Shown here one piece after another: positions 50,770 through 60,538 of a DNA stretch of 64,000 nucleotides. The stretch is from Lachnospiraceae bacterium (GTDB taxonomy: Bacteria > Bacillota > Clostridia > Lachnospirales > Lachnospiraceae), in the NCBI GenBank assembly GCA_021153325.1, contig JAGKTQ010000004.1, positions 1-64,000 on the forward strand, written 5' to 3'. The notes beneath the pieces are model-generated. The model searched no databases, had not been told where the DNA came from, and was given only the letters and a program-made list of their open reading frames with translations. The position numbers and the translations under genes were made by a program. How positions within the stretch are numbered: the first letter of the stretch is position 1; each line of letters begins with the position of its first letter.

Positions 50770-53142
50770 TTATTTAAAAGTAGCAATTGTGACACCTGCG
50801 TCACCTTCACCATATTCGCCAAGCTGGAAGGATTTTACATATTTCACACGCTTTAAGTGGTTCTGTACAGCATTTCGTAATGCACCTGTGCCTTTGCCGT
50901 GTACAATTCGCACACTTGGTAAATGAGCAAGATACGCATCATCTAAATATTTGTCCAGTTCTGAAATTGCTTCATCTACCGTCTTGCCTAAAAGATTGAT
51001 TTCAGTTGATACAGAAAAGGACTTGGACATTTTTATCTTACCAGTGCCAGTGCGGCTCAAAGTCGGTGAAGAAATTGTTTTTTCATCGACGAGAATCAGA
51101 TCTTTGATGTTGGTCTGGGAACGAATAATACCACATTGTACAAATAAATTACCTCTGCTGTCAGGCAGGGAGCTGACCGTTCCTTTTAATCCCATAGATA
51201 CAATTTTTACACTGTCGCCAAGCTTTAACTGATTGGGTTTTAACCCAGCCTGTTTTGCAGGCGTAGATTTTAAGGTGAGTTTGTCATTTTTTTCTGTAAT
51301 TTTGCCACGTACTTTTTGTCTTGCCTTTTCCAAATCCTGCATAGAAGCATTGGGTCCGGCTTTTTGGAAGGTGCGAATGGTCTCATCTGCCACATCCTTG
51401 GCTTCCTGCAAAATAGAACGTGCCTGTTCATTGGCTTCACGTAAAATACGGTCTTTTGACTGGTCGATTTTTTCCTGCTTCTGTTTTAACTGTTCTTTTA
51501 ATTGTTTGATCTCTTGTTTATAAGAAGCAATTTCGGCTCGTTCATTTTCGATCGTTACGCGGCTTTGCTCCAGATCGGTAAGAAGATCCTCAAAGCTCTC
51601 ATTTTCTTCACTGATCTGCTCTTTTGCGGCTTCAATAATTTCATCCGACAATCCAAGCTTGGAAGAAATAGCAAAGGCATTACTTTTTCCGGGAACACCG
51701 ATCAAAAGTCGATAAGTCGGCTGCAACGTTTCTACATCAAATTCACAGCATGCATTTTCTACAGAAGGTGTAGACAGTGCATAGACTTTTAATTCACTAT
51801 AATGTGTGGTCGCCATAGTACGGATTTGTCTGCTGTGTAAATGGTTCAAAATGGCAATGGCAAGTGCAGCACCCTCTGTCGGATCTGTTCCTGCGCCAAG
51901 CTCGTCAAAAAGGCACAAAGAATTTTCATCAGCATGAGCAAGAATGGAAACGATGCTTGTCATGTGTGAAGAAAAGGTACTTAAACTCTGCTCAATACTC
52001 TGTTCGTCACCGATATCCGCATAAACTTCTGTAAAAACAGAAAGCTCTGAACGATCCAGTGCTGGAATGTGAAGTCCTGCCTGTCCCATCAGGGTAAATA
52101 ATCCAACTGTTTTTAAAGAAACTGTTTTACCACCGGTGTTTGGTCCGGTGATGATGAGCAAATCAAAATCCTTTCCAAGATGGATGTCAATAGGGACAAC
52201 TTTCTTTTTATCCAGTAAAGGATGGCGACCTTTTCTGATATGAATGTAATGCTCTGTATTAAAAAGCGGCTTTGTTGCATTCAGGTCCATAGCAAGAGAA
52301 GCCTTTGCAAATACGAAATCCAAGTGTGTCATCAGACGCTGATTTTCTGAAAGAACCGCAGTATGTTCTGCAGCCTGACTACTTAAGTCTGCAAGAATGA
52401 TTTCGATTTCTGCCTTTTCTTGAATTTCCAATTCTTTCAATTGATTGTTCAGATTTACTACGGCAGCAGGTTCAATAAAAAGTGTGGAGCCAGTAGAAGA
52501 CTGGTCATGTACCATACCAGGAACCTGTCCTTTGTGTTCTGCTTTTACCGGGATACAATAACGATTATTACGCATGGTGATGACCGCATCCTGCAAATAA
52601 GTGCGGTAAGAGCCATTTACCATGCTGTTTAACTGACTGTGAATCTTATCATTTGTAGCAGCCATGCTGCGGCGGATACGTTTCAGATTGGAAGAAGCAT
52701 CATCACTGATCTCTTCTTCAGAAAGAATACATCTGCGGATTTCCGAAGAGAGTGGCGTGAGTGGTTCTAATCCATCAAAATATTCGGATAAAGAATCGGT
52801 TGGAGAATCCTCTTTATCATTTCTGCCATATGCTTTGATCCTTGCTGTATTCTCCAAAAGAGAAGCAATTTTCAAAAGCTCTGCGATAGAGAGAGAACTG
52901 CCGATTTCCAAAGATTTAATACTAAAGCCTAAATCCTTATTTCCACCAAAAGAAGTGCTTCCTTTTTTGAAAAGTCTGGAAAGAGCATCCTGTGTCTCTT
53001 CCTGTGCCCGGTTGATTTCTTCCAAATTACAGGAAGGAACCAGTTCTTTGCAGACCTTTCGTCCCAGGTCGGATGTGGCACGATCTGTAAGCATGTCAAT
53101 AATTTTGTTATATTCTAAAACGCGAAATACTTTTTCATTCAT
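50770..53142 (-). CDS. mutS2: Endonuclease MutS2
   Basis: 790 residues. Inhibits recombination and, as shown in Bacillus, helps with collided ribosomes. MutS-type ATPase: Walker A GPNTGGKTVSLKT, LFDELGAGTDPTEG (Walker B), a coiled-coil region (~510-600, many Glu/Lys), a KOW-like segment (GDSVKIVSMGLKGTV), and a C-terminal Smr nuclease domain with RIVHGKGTGALR. Start MNEKVFRVLEYNKI at 53142 matches the family; a 20-residue longer frame (53202) has no better site, and the AAAGG is 18 bp away. Confidence 0.95.
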   Translation of the reverse strand: MNEKVFRVLEYNKIIDMLTDRATSDLGRKVCKELVPSCNLEEINRAQEETQDALSRLFKKGSTSFGGNKDLGFSIKSLEIGSSLSIAELLKIASLLENTARIKAYGRNDKEDSPTDSLSEYFDGLEPLTPLSSEIRRCILSEEEISDDASSNLKRIRRSMAATNDKIHSQLNSMVNGSYRTYLQDAVITMRNNRYCIPVKAEHKGQVPGMVHDQSSTGSTLFIEPAAVVNLNNQLKELEIQEKAEIEIILADLSSQAAEHTAVLSENQRLMTHLDFVFAKASLAMDLNATKPLFNTEHYIHIRKGRHPLLDKKKVVPIDIHLGKDFDLLIITGPNTGGKTVSLKTVGLFTLMGQAGLHIPALDRSELSVFTEVYADIGDEQSIEQSLSTFSSHMTSIVSILAHADENSLCLFDELGAGTDPTEGAALAIAILNHLHSRQIRTMATTHYSELKVYALSTPSVENACCEFDVETLQPTYRLLIGVPGKSNAFAISSKLGLSDEIIEAAKEQISEENESFEDLLTDLEQSRVTIENERAEIASYKQEIKQLKEQLKQKQEKIDQSKDRILREANEQARSILQEAKDVADETIRTFQKAGPNASMQDLEKARQKVRGKITEKNDKLTLKSTPAKQAGLKPNQLKLGDSVKIVSMGLKGTVSSLPDSRGNLFVQCGIIRSQTNIKDLILVDEKTISSPTLSRTGTGKIKMSKSFSVSTEINLLGKTVDEAISELDKYLDDAYLAHLPSVRIVHGKGTGALRNAVQNHLKRVKYVKSFQLGEYGEGDAGVTIATFK

Positions 53143-53255
53143 GATTGTCGTTTGCGTTATCCTTTCATTGAAAATCTCAAAACAATTTATAGTTATAATC
53201 ATTCATAATTTTAACATATCTTTTTTTAAAATACTATGTTTTAAAAGTGTGTTTC

Positions 53256-53273
53256 TTTACATTATAATGTAAA
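53256..53273 (+). promoter_or_regulatory. Perfect 18-bp palindrome over a -10 element
   Basis: TTTACATTATAATGTAAA is its own reverse complement and contains TATAAT at 53263-53268. It lies 70 bp before the HtrA-like gene and ~110 bp from the divergent mutS2 start. Most likely an operator that controls the 53343 operon. Confidence 0.65.
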
Positions 53274-53342
53274 ACAGATATACTTAAATAGTTACGGAAA
53301 AATGAGAAAGAACAGTACAAAGAAAGGGGCACAAAAGATTTC

Positions 53343-54656
53343 ATGAGTGATTTAGAAAAAAATCAGGATTCTGATTTTATGAGTGAAAGGATAAAAGAAC
53401 GCCCGGTCAATAAAAAGAAATTATTAAGGCGAACCGTAATTACGGCATCTTTAGCTGTTATTTTTGGCTTAGTTGCCTGTTTGACATTTTTGCTTTTAGA
53501 GCCGGTCTTTAACAACTGGTTATATCCGGAGGAAGAGCCGGAAATTATAGAGCTGCCAGATGAAACCGATGAGATGTTGCCAGAGGATATGTTGACCGAA
53601 GAAGAGGTACAGATAGAAACGGAAACAGAAGTAAAACTGGAGGAGGAACAGATTGCAGAAATTCTTTCAGGTGTCCAGTTGGATCTGGAAGATTATAAAG
53701 GTATGTACGAATCCCTTTCCAGTCTCGCGAAGGAAGCGGAAAAATCTGTAGCAACTGTTACCAGTGTGACTTCCGATGTGGATTGGTTCAATAATACTTA
53801 TGAAAATAAAGGTGTGACCTCCGGTCTGATCATTGCAGACAATGGCAGGGAGCTTTTAATATTAGCGGATAAAGAAGTCATTGAAACCGGTGAAACGATT
53901 CTGGTAACCTTTATGGATGGAACGCAGGCAGAAGCAGCGATAAAACAAAGTGATGCCAATACCGGACTGGGTGTTATTGCAGTGCCATTATCTGCTATCA
54001 GCAACAAAACAAAAGAAAATATTGCTTATGCTAATTTAGGAAGTTCCGTATCAAAGTCATTAGTGGGAACACCGGTCATAGCGGTAGGAAGTCCGTTTGG
54101 TGTAAATGGTTCCATATCTTACGGAGTCATTACTTCTACGGGGACACAGATATGTATGAACGATGCCAATTACAATCTGATCACTACAGATATTTATGGA
54201 AGTTCAAAAGCGAGTGGAATTTTAATTAATCTGCAGGGACAGGTCATTGGAATTTTAGATAACAGTCATAATAACTCGGACACTAAAAATTTAGTATCTG
54301 CCGTTGGTATCACGGAATTGAAAAAAGTCATTGAAAAACTGTCAAATGGACAGGAATTATCTTACCTTGGTATATATGGTACGGATGTTACAACAGAAGT
54401 AGAAGAGCAGTTGGGAGTGCCGAAGGGCGCATATGTAACAAGTATTACAATGGATTCTCCAGCGATGAATTATGGCATCCAAAGTGGAGATGTGATTACA
54501 GGATTTAATGAGATCACGATTCAGACTTATAGTGATCTGACAAATGCGGTGTTGGATACATCGCCGGGAACGACGGTAACTTTGACCGTACAGAGACAGA
54601 GTGCGGGTGAATATCAGCCGATGGAATTAAGCATTGAGTTTGGAAAGTTAGAATAG
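53343..54656 (+). CDS. HtrA-like PDZ protein lacking the protease catalytic residues
   Basis: 437 residues. Cytoplasmic head, one transmembrane helix (~33-55), an acidic linker (EEEPEIIELPDETDE), a trypsin-like domain (~125-330) and a PDZ domain (~335-435). At the usual His position stands LILADKEVI instead of a TNxHV motif; the Ser block GNSGGP is replaced by SSKASGILIN, aligning an Ala to the nucleophile. It is therefore probably a pseudoprotease or scaffold that binds misfolded or envelope proteins. Weak start region but no alternative. 13 bp before yhaM. Confidence 0.85.
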   Translation: MSDLEKNQDSDFMSERIKERPVNKKKLLRRTVITASLAVIFGLVACLTFLLLEPVFNNWLYPEEEPEIIELPDETDEMLPEDMLTEEEVQIETETEVKLEEEQIAEILSGVQLDLEDYKGMYESLSSLAKEAEKSVATVTSVTSDVDWFNNTYENKGVTSGLIIADNGRELLILADKEVIETGETILVTFMDGTQAEAAIKQSDANTGLGVIAVPLSAISNKTKENIAYANLGSSVSKSLVGTPVIAVGSPFGVNGSISYGVITSTGTQICMNDANYNLITTDIYGSSKASGILINLQGQVIGILDNSHNNSDTKNLVSAVGITELKKVIEKLSNGQELSYLGIYGTDVTTEVEEQLGVPKGAYVTSITMDSPAMNYGIQSGDVITGFNEITIQTYSDLTNAVLDTSPGTTVTLTVQRQSAGEYQPMELSIEFGKLE

Positions 54657-54669
54657 AAGGAGAGAAAAG

Positions 54670-55614
54670 ATGAAATATATTAAAGACTATAAAGAAGGCG
54701 ACAGAGTATTTGACATTTACCTTTGCAAACATAAACAGTCGGCAGTGACCAAGAACGGAAAGCCTTATGAAAATGTTATTTTGCAGGATAGAACAGGGAC
54801 TATTGATGCAAAAGTGTGGGAGCCGAATAGTGCAGGTATTGCGGAGTATGATACTTTGGATTACATAGAAGTATATGGTGAAGTAAATAATTTTCAAGGT
54901 GCTCTGCAGATCAACGTAAAAAGAATCCGGGTCTGTCAGGAAGGAGAGTATGATCCAGCAGATTACCTTCCAGTCAGTTCCAAAGATATTGAAGGCATGT
55001 ACAAAGAATTATTGGGATATATCGACAGTATGCAAAATCGTTATCTGAAAATGCTTTTAGAGGATATGTTCAAAAAGGATGAAAAATTTATTCAGACTTT
55101 TAAAAAATCATCTGCGGCAAAAACGGTGCATCATGGTTTTATCGGAGGACTTTTGGAGCATACATTAAGCGTAACAAAGCTGTGTGATTTTTATTGCAAA
55201 TCCTACCCGCTGTTGAACAGAGATTTATTGCTCGCTGCAGCAATCTGCCACGATATTGGTAAAACGAAGGAATTGTCTTCTTTCCCGGAAAATGATTATA
55301 CGGATGAAGGACAGTTTTTGGGACATATTATTATCGGTTGTGAAATGGTAGGAGAGCGGATACGCAACATTGACGGTTTCCCTACTATTCTTGCAAATGA
55401 ATTGAAGCATTGTATTTTGTCACATCATGGAGAATTAGAATATGGTTCTCCAAAGAAGCCGGCTATTATGGAAGCAGTGGCGTTGAATTTTGCAGATAAT
55501 ACAGATGCAAAAATGCAGACATTTACGGAAATTTTAAGTAATACAACAGAAACAGGCTGGCTTGGCTACAATCGCTTATTTGAGTCGAATCTGATGGGAA
55601 CAAAGATGGAATAG
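54670..55614 (+). CDS. yhaM: 3'-5' exoribonuclease YhaM family
   Basis: 314 residues. An OB-fold nucleic-acid-binding domain (~1-95) precedes an HD phosphohydrolase domain (~130-290): HHGFIGGLLEHTLSV, AAICHDIGKTKEL (metal-binding His-Asp) and HCILSHHGELEYGS. Degrades RNA or DNA from 3' ends in RNA turnover. Follows the HtrA-like gene by 13 bp and lies 33 bp before the RNA methyltransferase. Confidence 0.94.
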   Translation: MKYIKDYKEGDRVFDIYLCKHKQSAVTKNGKPYENVILQDRTGTIDAKVWEPNSAGIAEYDTLDYIEVYGEVNNFQGALQINVKRIRVCQEGEYDPADYLPVSSKDIEGMYKELLGYIDSMQNRYLKMLLEDMFKKDEKFIQTFKKSSAAKTVHHGFIGGLLEHTLSVTKLCDFYCKSYPLLNRDLLLAAAICHDIGKTKELSSFPENDYTDEGQFLGHIIIGCEMVGERIRNIDGFPTILANELKHCILSHHGELEYGSPKKPAIMEAVALNFADNTDAKMQTFTEILSNTTETGWLGYNRLFESNLMGTKME

Positions 55615-55647
55615 TGCATAAAGATTGCACGGTGCAGAAGGAAAGTT

Positions 55648-57099
55648 ATGATGGAATATAAGAAAAATGATGTGCTGACAGTTACAATAGAGGACATTGG
55701 AAATGATGGTGAAGGAATCGGTAAGGTAGACGGCTTTGCATTGTTTGTAAAAGATGCTGTTATTGGAGATACGGTTTCTGTTAAGATCATGAAAGCAAAG
55801 AAAAACTATGCCTATGCAAAATTAGAGAAGGTGCTCACACCTTCTCCTTTTCGTGTACAACCGAAATGTGCTTTTCATAAGCAGTGTGGTGGCTGTCAGA
55901 TTCAGGCAATGAGCTATGAAAGACAACTACAATTTAAACAGGATAAAATAAAAGGAAATCTTATCCGTATCGGAAAGTTTGATGAAGCATTTGTGGATAG
56001 TGTGATGGAGCCGATCGTAGGTATGGAAGAGCCATTTCATTATCGTAACAAGGCGCAGTTCCCGGTGGGAACGGGAAAAGACGGCAATCCGGTTACTGGT
56101 TTTTTTGCTGGAAGAACGCATACTATTATTGAAAATACCGATTGTGCTTTAGGCGTTTTGGAAAATAAAGAGATTTTGGAAACTGTTTTGGAATATATGA
56201 AGCAGCAAGGTGTCAGTGCTTATAACGAAGAGACTGGCAAAGGGCTTGTACGTCATGTTCTGATTCGCAAAGGTTTTACAAGCGGACAGATCATGGTGTG
56301 TCTTGTTATCAATGGAAAAAGGTTGTCCGACGGAAGTTTCCTTCCTAAACAGGAAAAACTGTTAGAGGCATTAAAGAACATACAAGGAATGACGAGCATT
56401 TCCGTGAGTATCAATAAAGAAAGAACTAATGTGATCATGGGTAAGGAGGTTCATACCCTTTGGGGAAGTGATACCATTGAGGATAGTATTGGTATCCGGG
56501 AAGGAGAAGATTTTGCTAAGACTGGAAAGGCAGTCAGCTTTCATATTTCTCCTTTGTCTTTTTACCAGGTAAACCCATATCAGACGGAGAAGCTTTACAG
56601 CCTTGCGCTTTCTTATGCGGGGCTTACCGGTAAGGAAACCGTATGGGATCTGTACTGTGGCATTGGTACGATTTCTTTGTTTTTGGCGCAGAAGGCAAAG
56701 CAGGTCTATGGTGTGGAAATTATTCCACAGGCAATTGAGGATGCAAAGAAAAATGCAGAAAACAATGATATTACTAATGCAGAGTTTTTCGTGGGAAAAG
56801 CGGAAGAAGTATTGCCTGCCTTTTATGAAAAAAACGAAGGCGATTCGGCGATGCGCCATCCTGACGTTATCGTAGTAGATCCACCACGCAAGGGCTGTGA
56901 TGAAGTCTGTCTGAACACTATGCTCAAAATGCAGCCGGAGCGAATCGTCTATGTGAGCTGTGATTCTGCAACTTTAGCACGAGATTTGCGGATTTTGTGC
57001 GATGGTGGATATGAGATCAAAAAAGTGCGCGGAGTGGATCAGTTCGGGATGACGGTGCATGTAGAGACGGTTGTCCTTTTGTCGAGAAATCGCACCTAA
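55648..57099 (+). CDS. rlmD: 23S rRNA (uracil-5)-methyltransferase, RlmD/RumA type
   Basis: 483 residues. TRAM domain (~1-60), then a [4Fe-4S] site with Cys 74, Cys 80, Cys 83 (CAFHKQCGGC) and a fourth Cys near 166, then the class I methyltransferase domain with DLYCGIGTISLFLA, the VDPPRKGCDEV motif and catalytic Cys in VYVSCDSATLARDL. Methylates a uridine in 23S rRNA. Clostridial genomes often carry several such paralogues, so the exact position is not assured. ATG 55648 follows AGAAGGAAAG. Confidence 0.92.
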   Translation: MMEYKKNDVLTVTIEDIGNDGEGIGKVDGFALFVKDAVIGDTVSVKIMKAKKNYAYAKLEKVLTPSPFRVQPKCAFHKQCGGCQIQAMSYERQLQFKQDKIKGNLIRIGKFDEAFVDSVMEPIVGMEEPFHYRNKAQFPVGTGKDGNPVTGFFAGRTHTIIENTDCALGVLENKEILETVLEYMKQQGVSAYNEETGKGLVRHVLIRKGFTSGQIMVCLVINGKRLSDGSFLPKQEKLLEALKNIQGMTSISVSINKERTNVIMGKEVHTLWGSDTIEDSIGIREGEDFAKTGKAVSFHISPLSFYQVNPYQTEKLYSLALSYAGLTGKETVWDLYCGIGTISLFLAQKAKQVYGVEIIPQAIEDAKKNAENNDITNAEFFVGKAEEVLPAFYEKNEGDSAMRHPDVIVVDPPRKGCDEVCLNTMLKMQPERIVYVSCDSATLARDLRILCDGGYEIKKVRGVDQFGMTVHVETVVLLSRNRT

Positions 57100-57229
57100 A
57101 ATTCTGTGTTTTACAGAAGAATCGGTACAAGGATCTGCTTAAAAGGGAGAAGTGAATTTATAGTAGTAGGTATGCTTTTTTATGGAAGATGTTATAATGT
57201 GAAAAGAAAAAGTGTAAGAGAGGGTTTTT

Positions 57230-58345
57230 ATGGGAGAAGTGGAAAAAATACAATATCAGGATGAATTAAAGGCGAATAGATTTAGTAGCGTCTTTCTTTC
57301 CATCATGTGTGGTTGCTGTCTGCTTGTATGGATTGCGAATGAATGTGGCATTTTTGTTGTGAATCGTAGTTTTATGCGTTTGGGGATGCTGATTGCCTGC
57401 AGCTGTTTGCTCATCCCAGTGGCGGCATATATGAAAACAGGAGGAAAGAACAGGTGGTTCAAATATGTTGTCATTGTTTGTGTATCTCTTATGGCAATAT
57501 CTATACAAACTTTTCTTACGTTTCATGGTGTGCTGCTCTGTCTTGTACCTATTATTTTGGCAGTACAATATTCGCAACCGAAAGTATTTAAATTAGCATT
57601 TATTATTAATTTAGCCGGCGTGTTCCTTGCAGTGGTGGCAGGGTATTATATTGGATGCTGGGATGGCAATATGATTTATGCTACTACATACGATGTTACG
57701 TTGGAGATGGATTCTTTTGCAAAAAGAGCTGAGATCATGAATGGGGAATATATGAAACAGCTTCTTTTATTTTTTGCATTGCCAAGACTGGTCGTCTATT
57801 CTGCAATTTCATTGAGCGCTTTCTATATTTTAAATAATGCAAAGTTACAATATGTAAGACAAAGTATGATAAGGATTCAGGCAGAAACGGATGGCTTGAC
57901 AGGTTTAGAGAACAGAGCAAAATACAATGAGCGGATCAAGAATGAATATGCAAGATTAAATAGTGTCTTTGTGGCATTCATTGATGTCAATTATCTGAAA
58001 AAGATGAATGATATTTGTGGACATGAAGCAGGAGATGCTGTATTAAGAAGAGTTGCTGAGGAAATGAAGAGATTTAGCGATGAAAATATACATCGTTATC
58101 GGTTAGGCGGCGATGAATTTGTGCTCGTCTTCTGTAATTACTCAGAAGATGGAGCTAACAAGATACTGGTACAGTGGGAGAAGGATGTTGAGCCGTTGAA
58201 TAGAAAGGAAGATCCGGTGCAATGTTCTTTGGCGATAGGAAAAGCCTTTGCAACGAAACCATTAGATATAGAAGCTGTAATAAAGGAAGCCGATAAGAAT
58301 ATGTATGAAGTAAAAAAAGAAATGAAGGCGGAAAGAACAGAATAA
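57230..58345 (+). CDS. Membrane-bound diguanylate cyclase (GGDEF)
   Basis: 371 residues. Five or six transmembrane helices in the first ~205 residues form an unknown sensor, followed by a GGDEF domain (~215-370): ETDGLTGLENRAKYNERI, FIDVNYLKKMND, and the active-site YRLGGDEFVLVF. The intact GGDEF signature predicts synthesis of cyclic-di-GMP. The residues before the active site do not show a clear RxxD inhibitory site. Single gene; -10-like TATAAT about 40 bp upstream. Confidence 0.92.
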   Translation: MGEVEKIQYQDELKANRFSSVFLSIMCGCCLLVWIANECGIFVVNRSFMRLGMLIACSCLLIPVAAYMKTGGKNRWFKYVVIVCVSLMAISIQTFLTFHGVLLCLVPIILAVQYSQPKVFKLAFIINLAGVFLAVVAGYYIGCWDGNMIYATTYDVTLEMDSFAKRAEIMNGEYMKQLLLFFALPRLVVYSAISLSAFYILNNAKLQYVRQSMIRIQAETDGLTGLENRAKYNERIKNEYARLNSVFVAFIDVNYLKKMNDICGHEAGDAVLRRVAEEMKRFSDENIHRYRLGGDEFVLVFCNYSEDGANKILVQWEKDVEPLNRKEDPVQCSLAIGKAFATKPLDIEAVIKEADKNMYEVKKEMKAERTE

Positions 58346-58417
58346 TCTGCTTTCGTGAAGCACCTTTTTGAGGTTCTCTAATATATTGAAAATATAAAGT
58401 TAGGTTGGAGAGTCTCT

Positions 58418-58969
58418 ATGATGCAAGAAAAGGTATTCCCTTTATTAAATGAGTGTAATTTTGCTAGTGTAAAGCCGATCATGATGGAATTGCCATATCC
58501 ATCGATTCAGGTGCGGGAGAAAAATCAGTCTCACGCGGAGCTTTTGAGTATTGATTATTGTGGTTCTGTATCTGAAATGTCTGCGATTACACAGTATATT
58601 AACAATGAAAACCATTTGTCTCTGGAAAAATGTTCTGCTGCGAAAACCATTTTGGGTATTGCTATGGCAGAAATGATACACTTACAGAAATTAGGTCAAT
58701 TAATTTTGCTGTTAGGTGGCAGCGTTGATTTTGTCGCAAGGTATCGTGATGGAAGACAGAAAATGTGGACGCCTCAGTATTTGCGTTTTACGGAAAATCC
58801 AAGAGAAATGATGTTGGGTGGCATAGAAGATGAAAAGGCAGCAATAGAACAGTACAGTATACATATGAAAAGAATAAATGATGATGGCGTAAATGCAATT
58901 CTTGCGCGAATTATTAAAGATGAAGAATATCATATTATGCTTCTGCAGGCGTTGGCGAATGAAGTATAG
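58418..58969 (+). CDS. Ferritin-like di-iron protein
   Basis: 183 residues, rich in helices. Metal ligands follow the ferritin-like four-helix order: EMSAITQYI, AEMIHLQKLG, EDEKAAIEQYSIH and KDEEYHIMLLQ, each with the expected Glu or His. Similar to manganese-catalase-like or rubrerythrin-like proteins of anaerobes; could be a small redox or oxygen-stress protein. Start either ATG 58418 or 58421. Terminator follows at 58977. Confidence 0.83.
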   Translation: MMQEKVFPLLNECNFASVKPIMMELPYPSIQVREKNQSHAELLSIDYCGSVSEMSAITQYINNENHLSLEKCSAAKTILGIAMAEMIHLQKLGQLILLLGGSVDFVARYRDGRQKMWTPQYLRFTENPREMMLGGIEDEKAAIEQYSIHMKRINDDGVNAILARIIKDEEYHIMLLQALANEV

Positions 58970-58976
58970 ATGACAG

Positions 58977-59014
58977 GAACCTTCAAGTCGATTAAGGCTT
59001 GGAGGTTTTCTTTT
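58977..59014 (+). terminator. Rho-independent terminator
   Basis: AACCTTCAAG (58978-58987) pairs with CTTGGAGGTT (58998-59007) with one wobble; then TTCTTTTAT. Confidence 0.8.
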
Positions 59015-59117
59015 ATATAAAGTGGCATGGTAAGATTTATGAAAACTGGATATTTCCACAATACCATTTTTGATATACATTATAGAAAACGTAAATAAAT
59101 ATTTTGGAGAAACAAAA

Positions 59118-59966
59118 ATGAAGAAAATTGCATTGATCAATGACTTATCGGGATTTGGAAAATGTTCTCTTACAGCAGCGATTCCAGTTATTTCTGTCAT
59201 GGGAATCCAGGCGTGTCCGTTGCCTACAGCTGTGTTATCGGCGCAGACAGGATTTGAAAATTATTATTGTGATGATTTTACAGATAGAATGGATTATTTT
59301 ACAGAGCAGTGGAAAAAAATGGAAGTCTCTTTTGATGGGATTTATTCCGGATATCTTGCCAGTCCGTTACAGATAAAAAAGGTTTTGTATTTTTTAGAGC
59401 AGTTTGGAGAAAAGGATACATTATATTTTGCCGATCCGGTCATGGGAGATAATGGAAAACGAATCCGCATTTTTAGCAATGAGCTTCTTTCGGGAATGAA
59501 AGAGCTGACAGTGAGAGCTGATGTGATCACGCCAAATCTGACAGAACTTTGTCTTCTTGCAGACGAGGATTATACAGAAATCGTTACACATAAAAATGCA
59601 GATGATTACGTGCAGAGGGTGCAGACAATTTGCGAAAAGCTTTTAGCAAAGGCAAAAAGACCGCAGACCGTAATTGTAACGGGCATCATTCGTGAAAAAG
59701 ATGGCAAAGGATATGTGGGCAATCTGGCTGTTTCTGCAAAAGAAGCGATTCATGTTGAAACGCCATACACCGGTATGAGTTTTTCTGGAACAGGTGATCT
59801 GTTTGCTTCTGTTATTTGTGGTTGTCTGGTAAAAGGGCTGTCTATACGTGAAGCCATGGAAAAAGCAACTTTCTTTTTACAGACAGCGATCGAAGAAGCA
59901 TCTGCAGAAAAAATTCCATCCAATCATGGAGTTCATTTTGAAAAATATTTATCAAGATTATTATAG
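59118..59966 (+). CDS. Pyridoxal/pyridoxamine kinase
   Basis: 282 residues, PfkB fold. LINDLSGFGKCSLTAAIPV at the N-terminus matches PdxK/PdxY-type kinases; the catalytic Asp sits in FSGTGDLFASVICG. Phosphorylates pyridoxal, pyridoxamine or pyridoxine to give PLP precursors. ATG 59118 follows GGAG at 59106; an earlier ATG at 59070 lacks a site. The next gene, 12 bp on, is an ECF S component, which suggests joint uptake and trapping of vitamin B6. Confidence 0.92.
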   Translation: MKKIALINDLSGFGKCSLTAAIPVISVMGIQACPLPTAVLSAQTGFENYYCDDFTDRMDYFTEQWKKMEVSFDGIYSGYLASPLQIKKVLYFLEQFGEKDTLYFADPVMGDNGKRIRIFSNELLSGMKELTVRADVITPNLTELCLLADEDYTEIVTHKNADDYVQRVQTICEKLLAKAKRPQTVIVTGIIREKDGKGYVGNLAVSAKEAIHVETPYTGMSFSGTGDLFASVICGCLVKGLSIREAMEKATFFLQTAIEEASAEKIPSNHGVHFEKYLSRLL

Positions 59967-59978
59967 GAGGATGAAGAG

Positions 59979-60524
59979 ATGAGTACACAGGCAGTAGTGA
60001 AAGAAAAAAGCAAAGAAGCAGGAGCTTCCAAAGTTAAGTATATTACAATGACGGGAATCATGGCGGCGCTGATCACACTTATGACGGCATATATTTGTCA
60101 TATCCCGGTAGGTGCAAATGGCGGTTATGTGCATTTTGGTGATTCTTTGATTTACTTGGCAGCAGTGCTTCTTCCAACACCATATGCGCTGGCGGCAGCA
60201 GCAATCGGCGGAGGACTGGCAGATTTATTGACAGCTCCGATGTGGGCACCAGCTACCATTATTATTAAAATGTTAATTACGATTCCATTTACAAATAAGT
60301 CAAAGAAAATTGTGACACCACGCAATGTCATTGCAACGATAGTGGCATATTTTATTTCTGGCTTAAGTTATTTTTTTGCAGAATATATTCTTTTTGGAAC
60401 ATGGTCTGTTCTTTTCGTATCCATGTCTCAAAGTCTGATTCAGTCTGGTGGTAGTGCGATATTCTTTATTGTATTTGGTCTTGCACTTGATAAAGCGCAA
60501 GTAAAGAAAAAGTTTTTTGAGTAG
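59979..60524 (+). CDS. ECF transporter S component, TIGR04002-like, probable vitamin B6
   Basis: 181 residues, six hydrophobic segments, after an 18-residue charged head. VGANGGYVHFGDSLIYLAAV and FISGLSYFFAEY are S-component features. No ATPase or EcfT lies nearby, so it would use a shared energising module, possibly the one at 3325-5920. Substrate pyridoxine/pyridoxal is inferred from the kinase before it. Strong AGGAGG site. Confidence 0.8.
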   Translation: MSTQAVVKEKSKEAGASKVKYITMTGIMAALITLMTAYICHIPVGANGGYVHFGDSLIYLAAVLLPTPYALAAAAIGGGLADLLTAPMWAPATIIIKMLITIPFTNKSKKIVTPRNVIATIVAYFISGLSYFFAEYILFGTWSVLFVSMSQSLIQSGGSAIFFIVFGLALDKAQVKKKFFE

Positions 60525-60538
60525 AGAGGAAAAAGATC

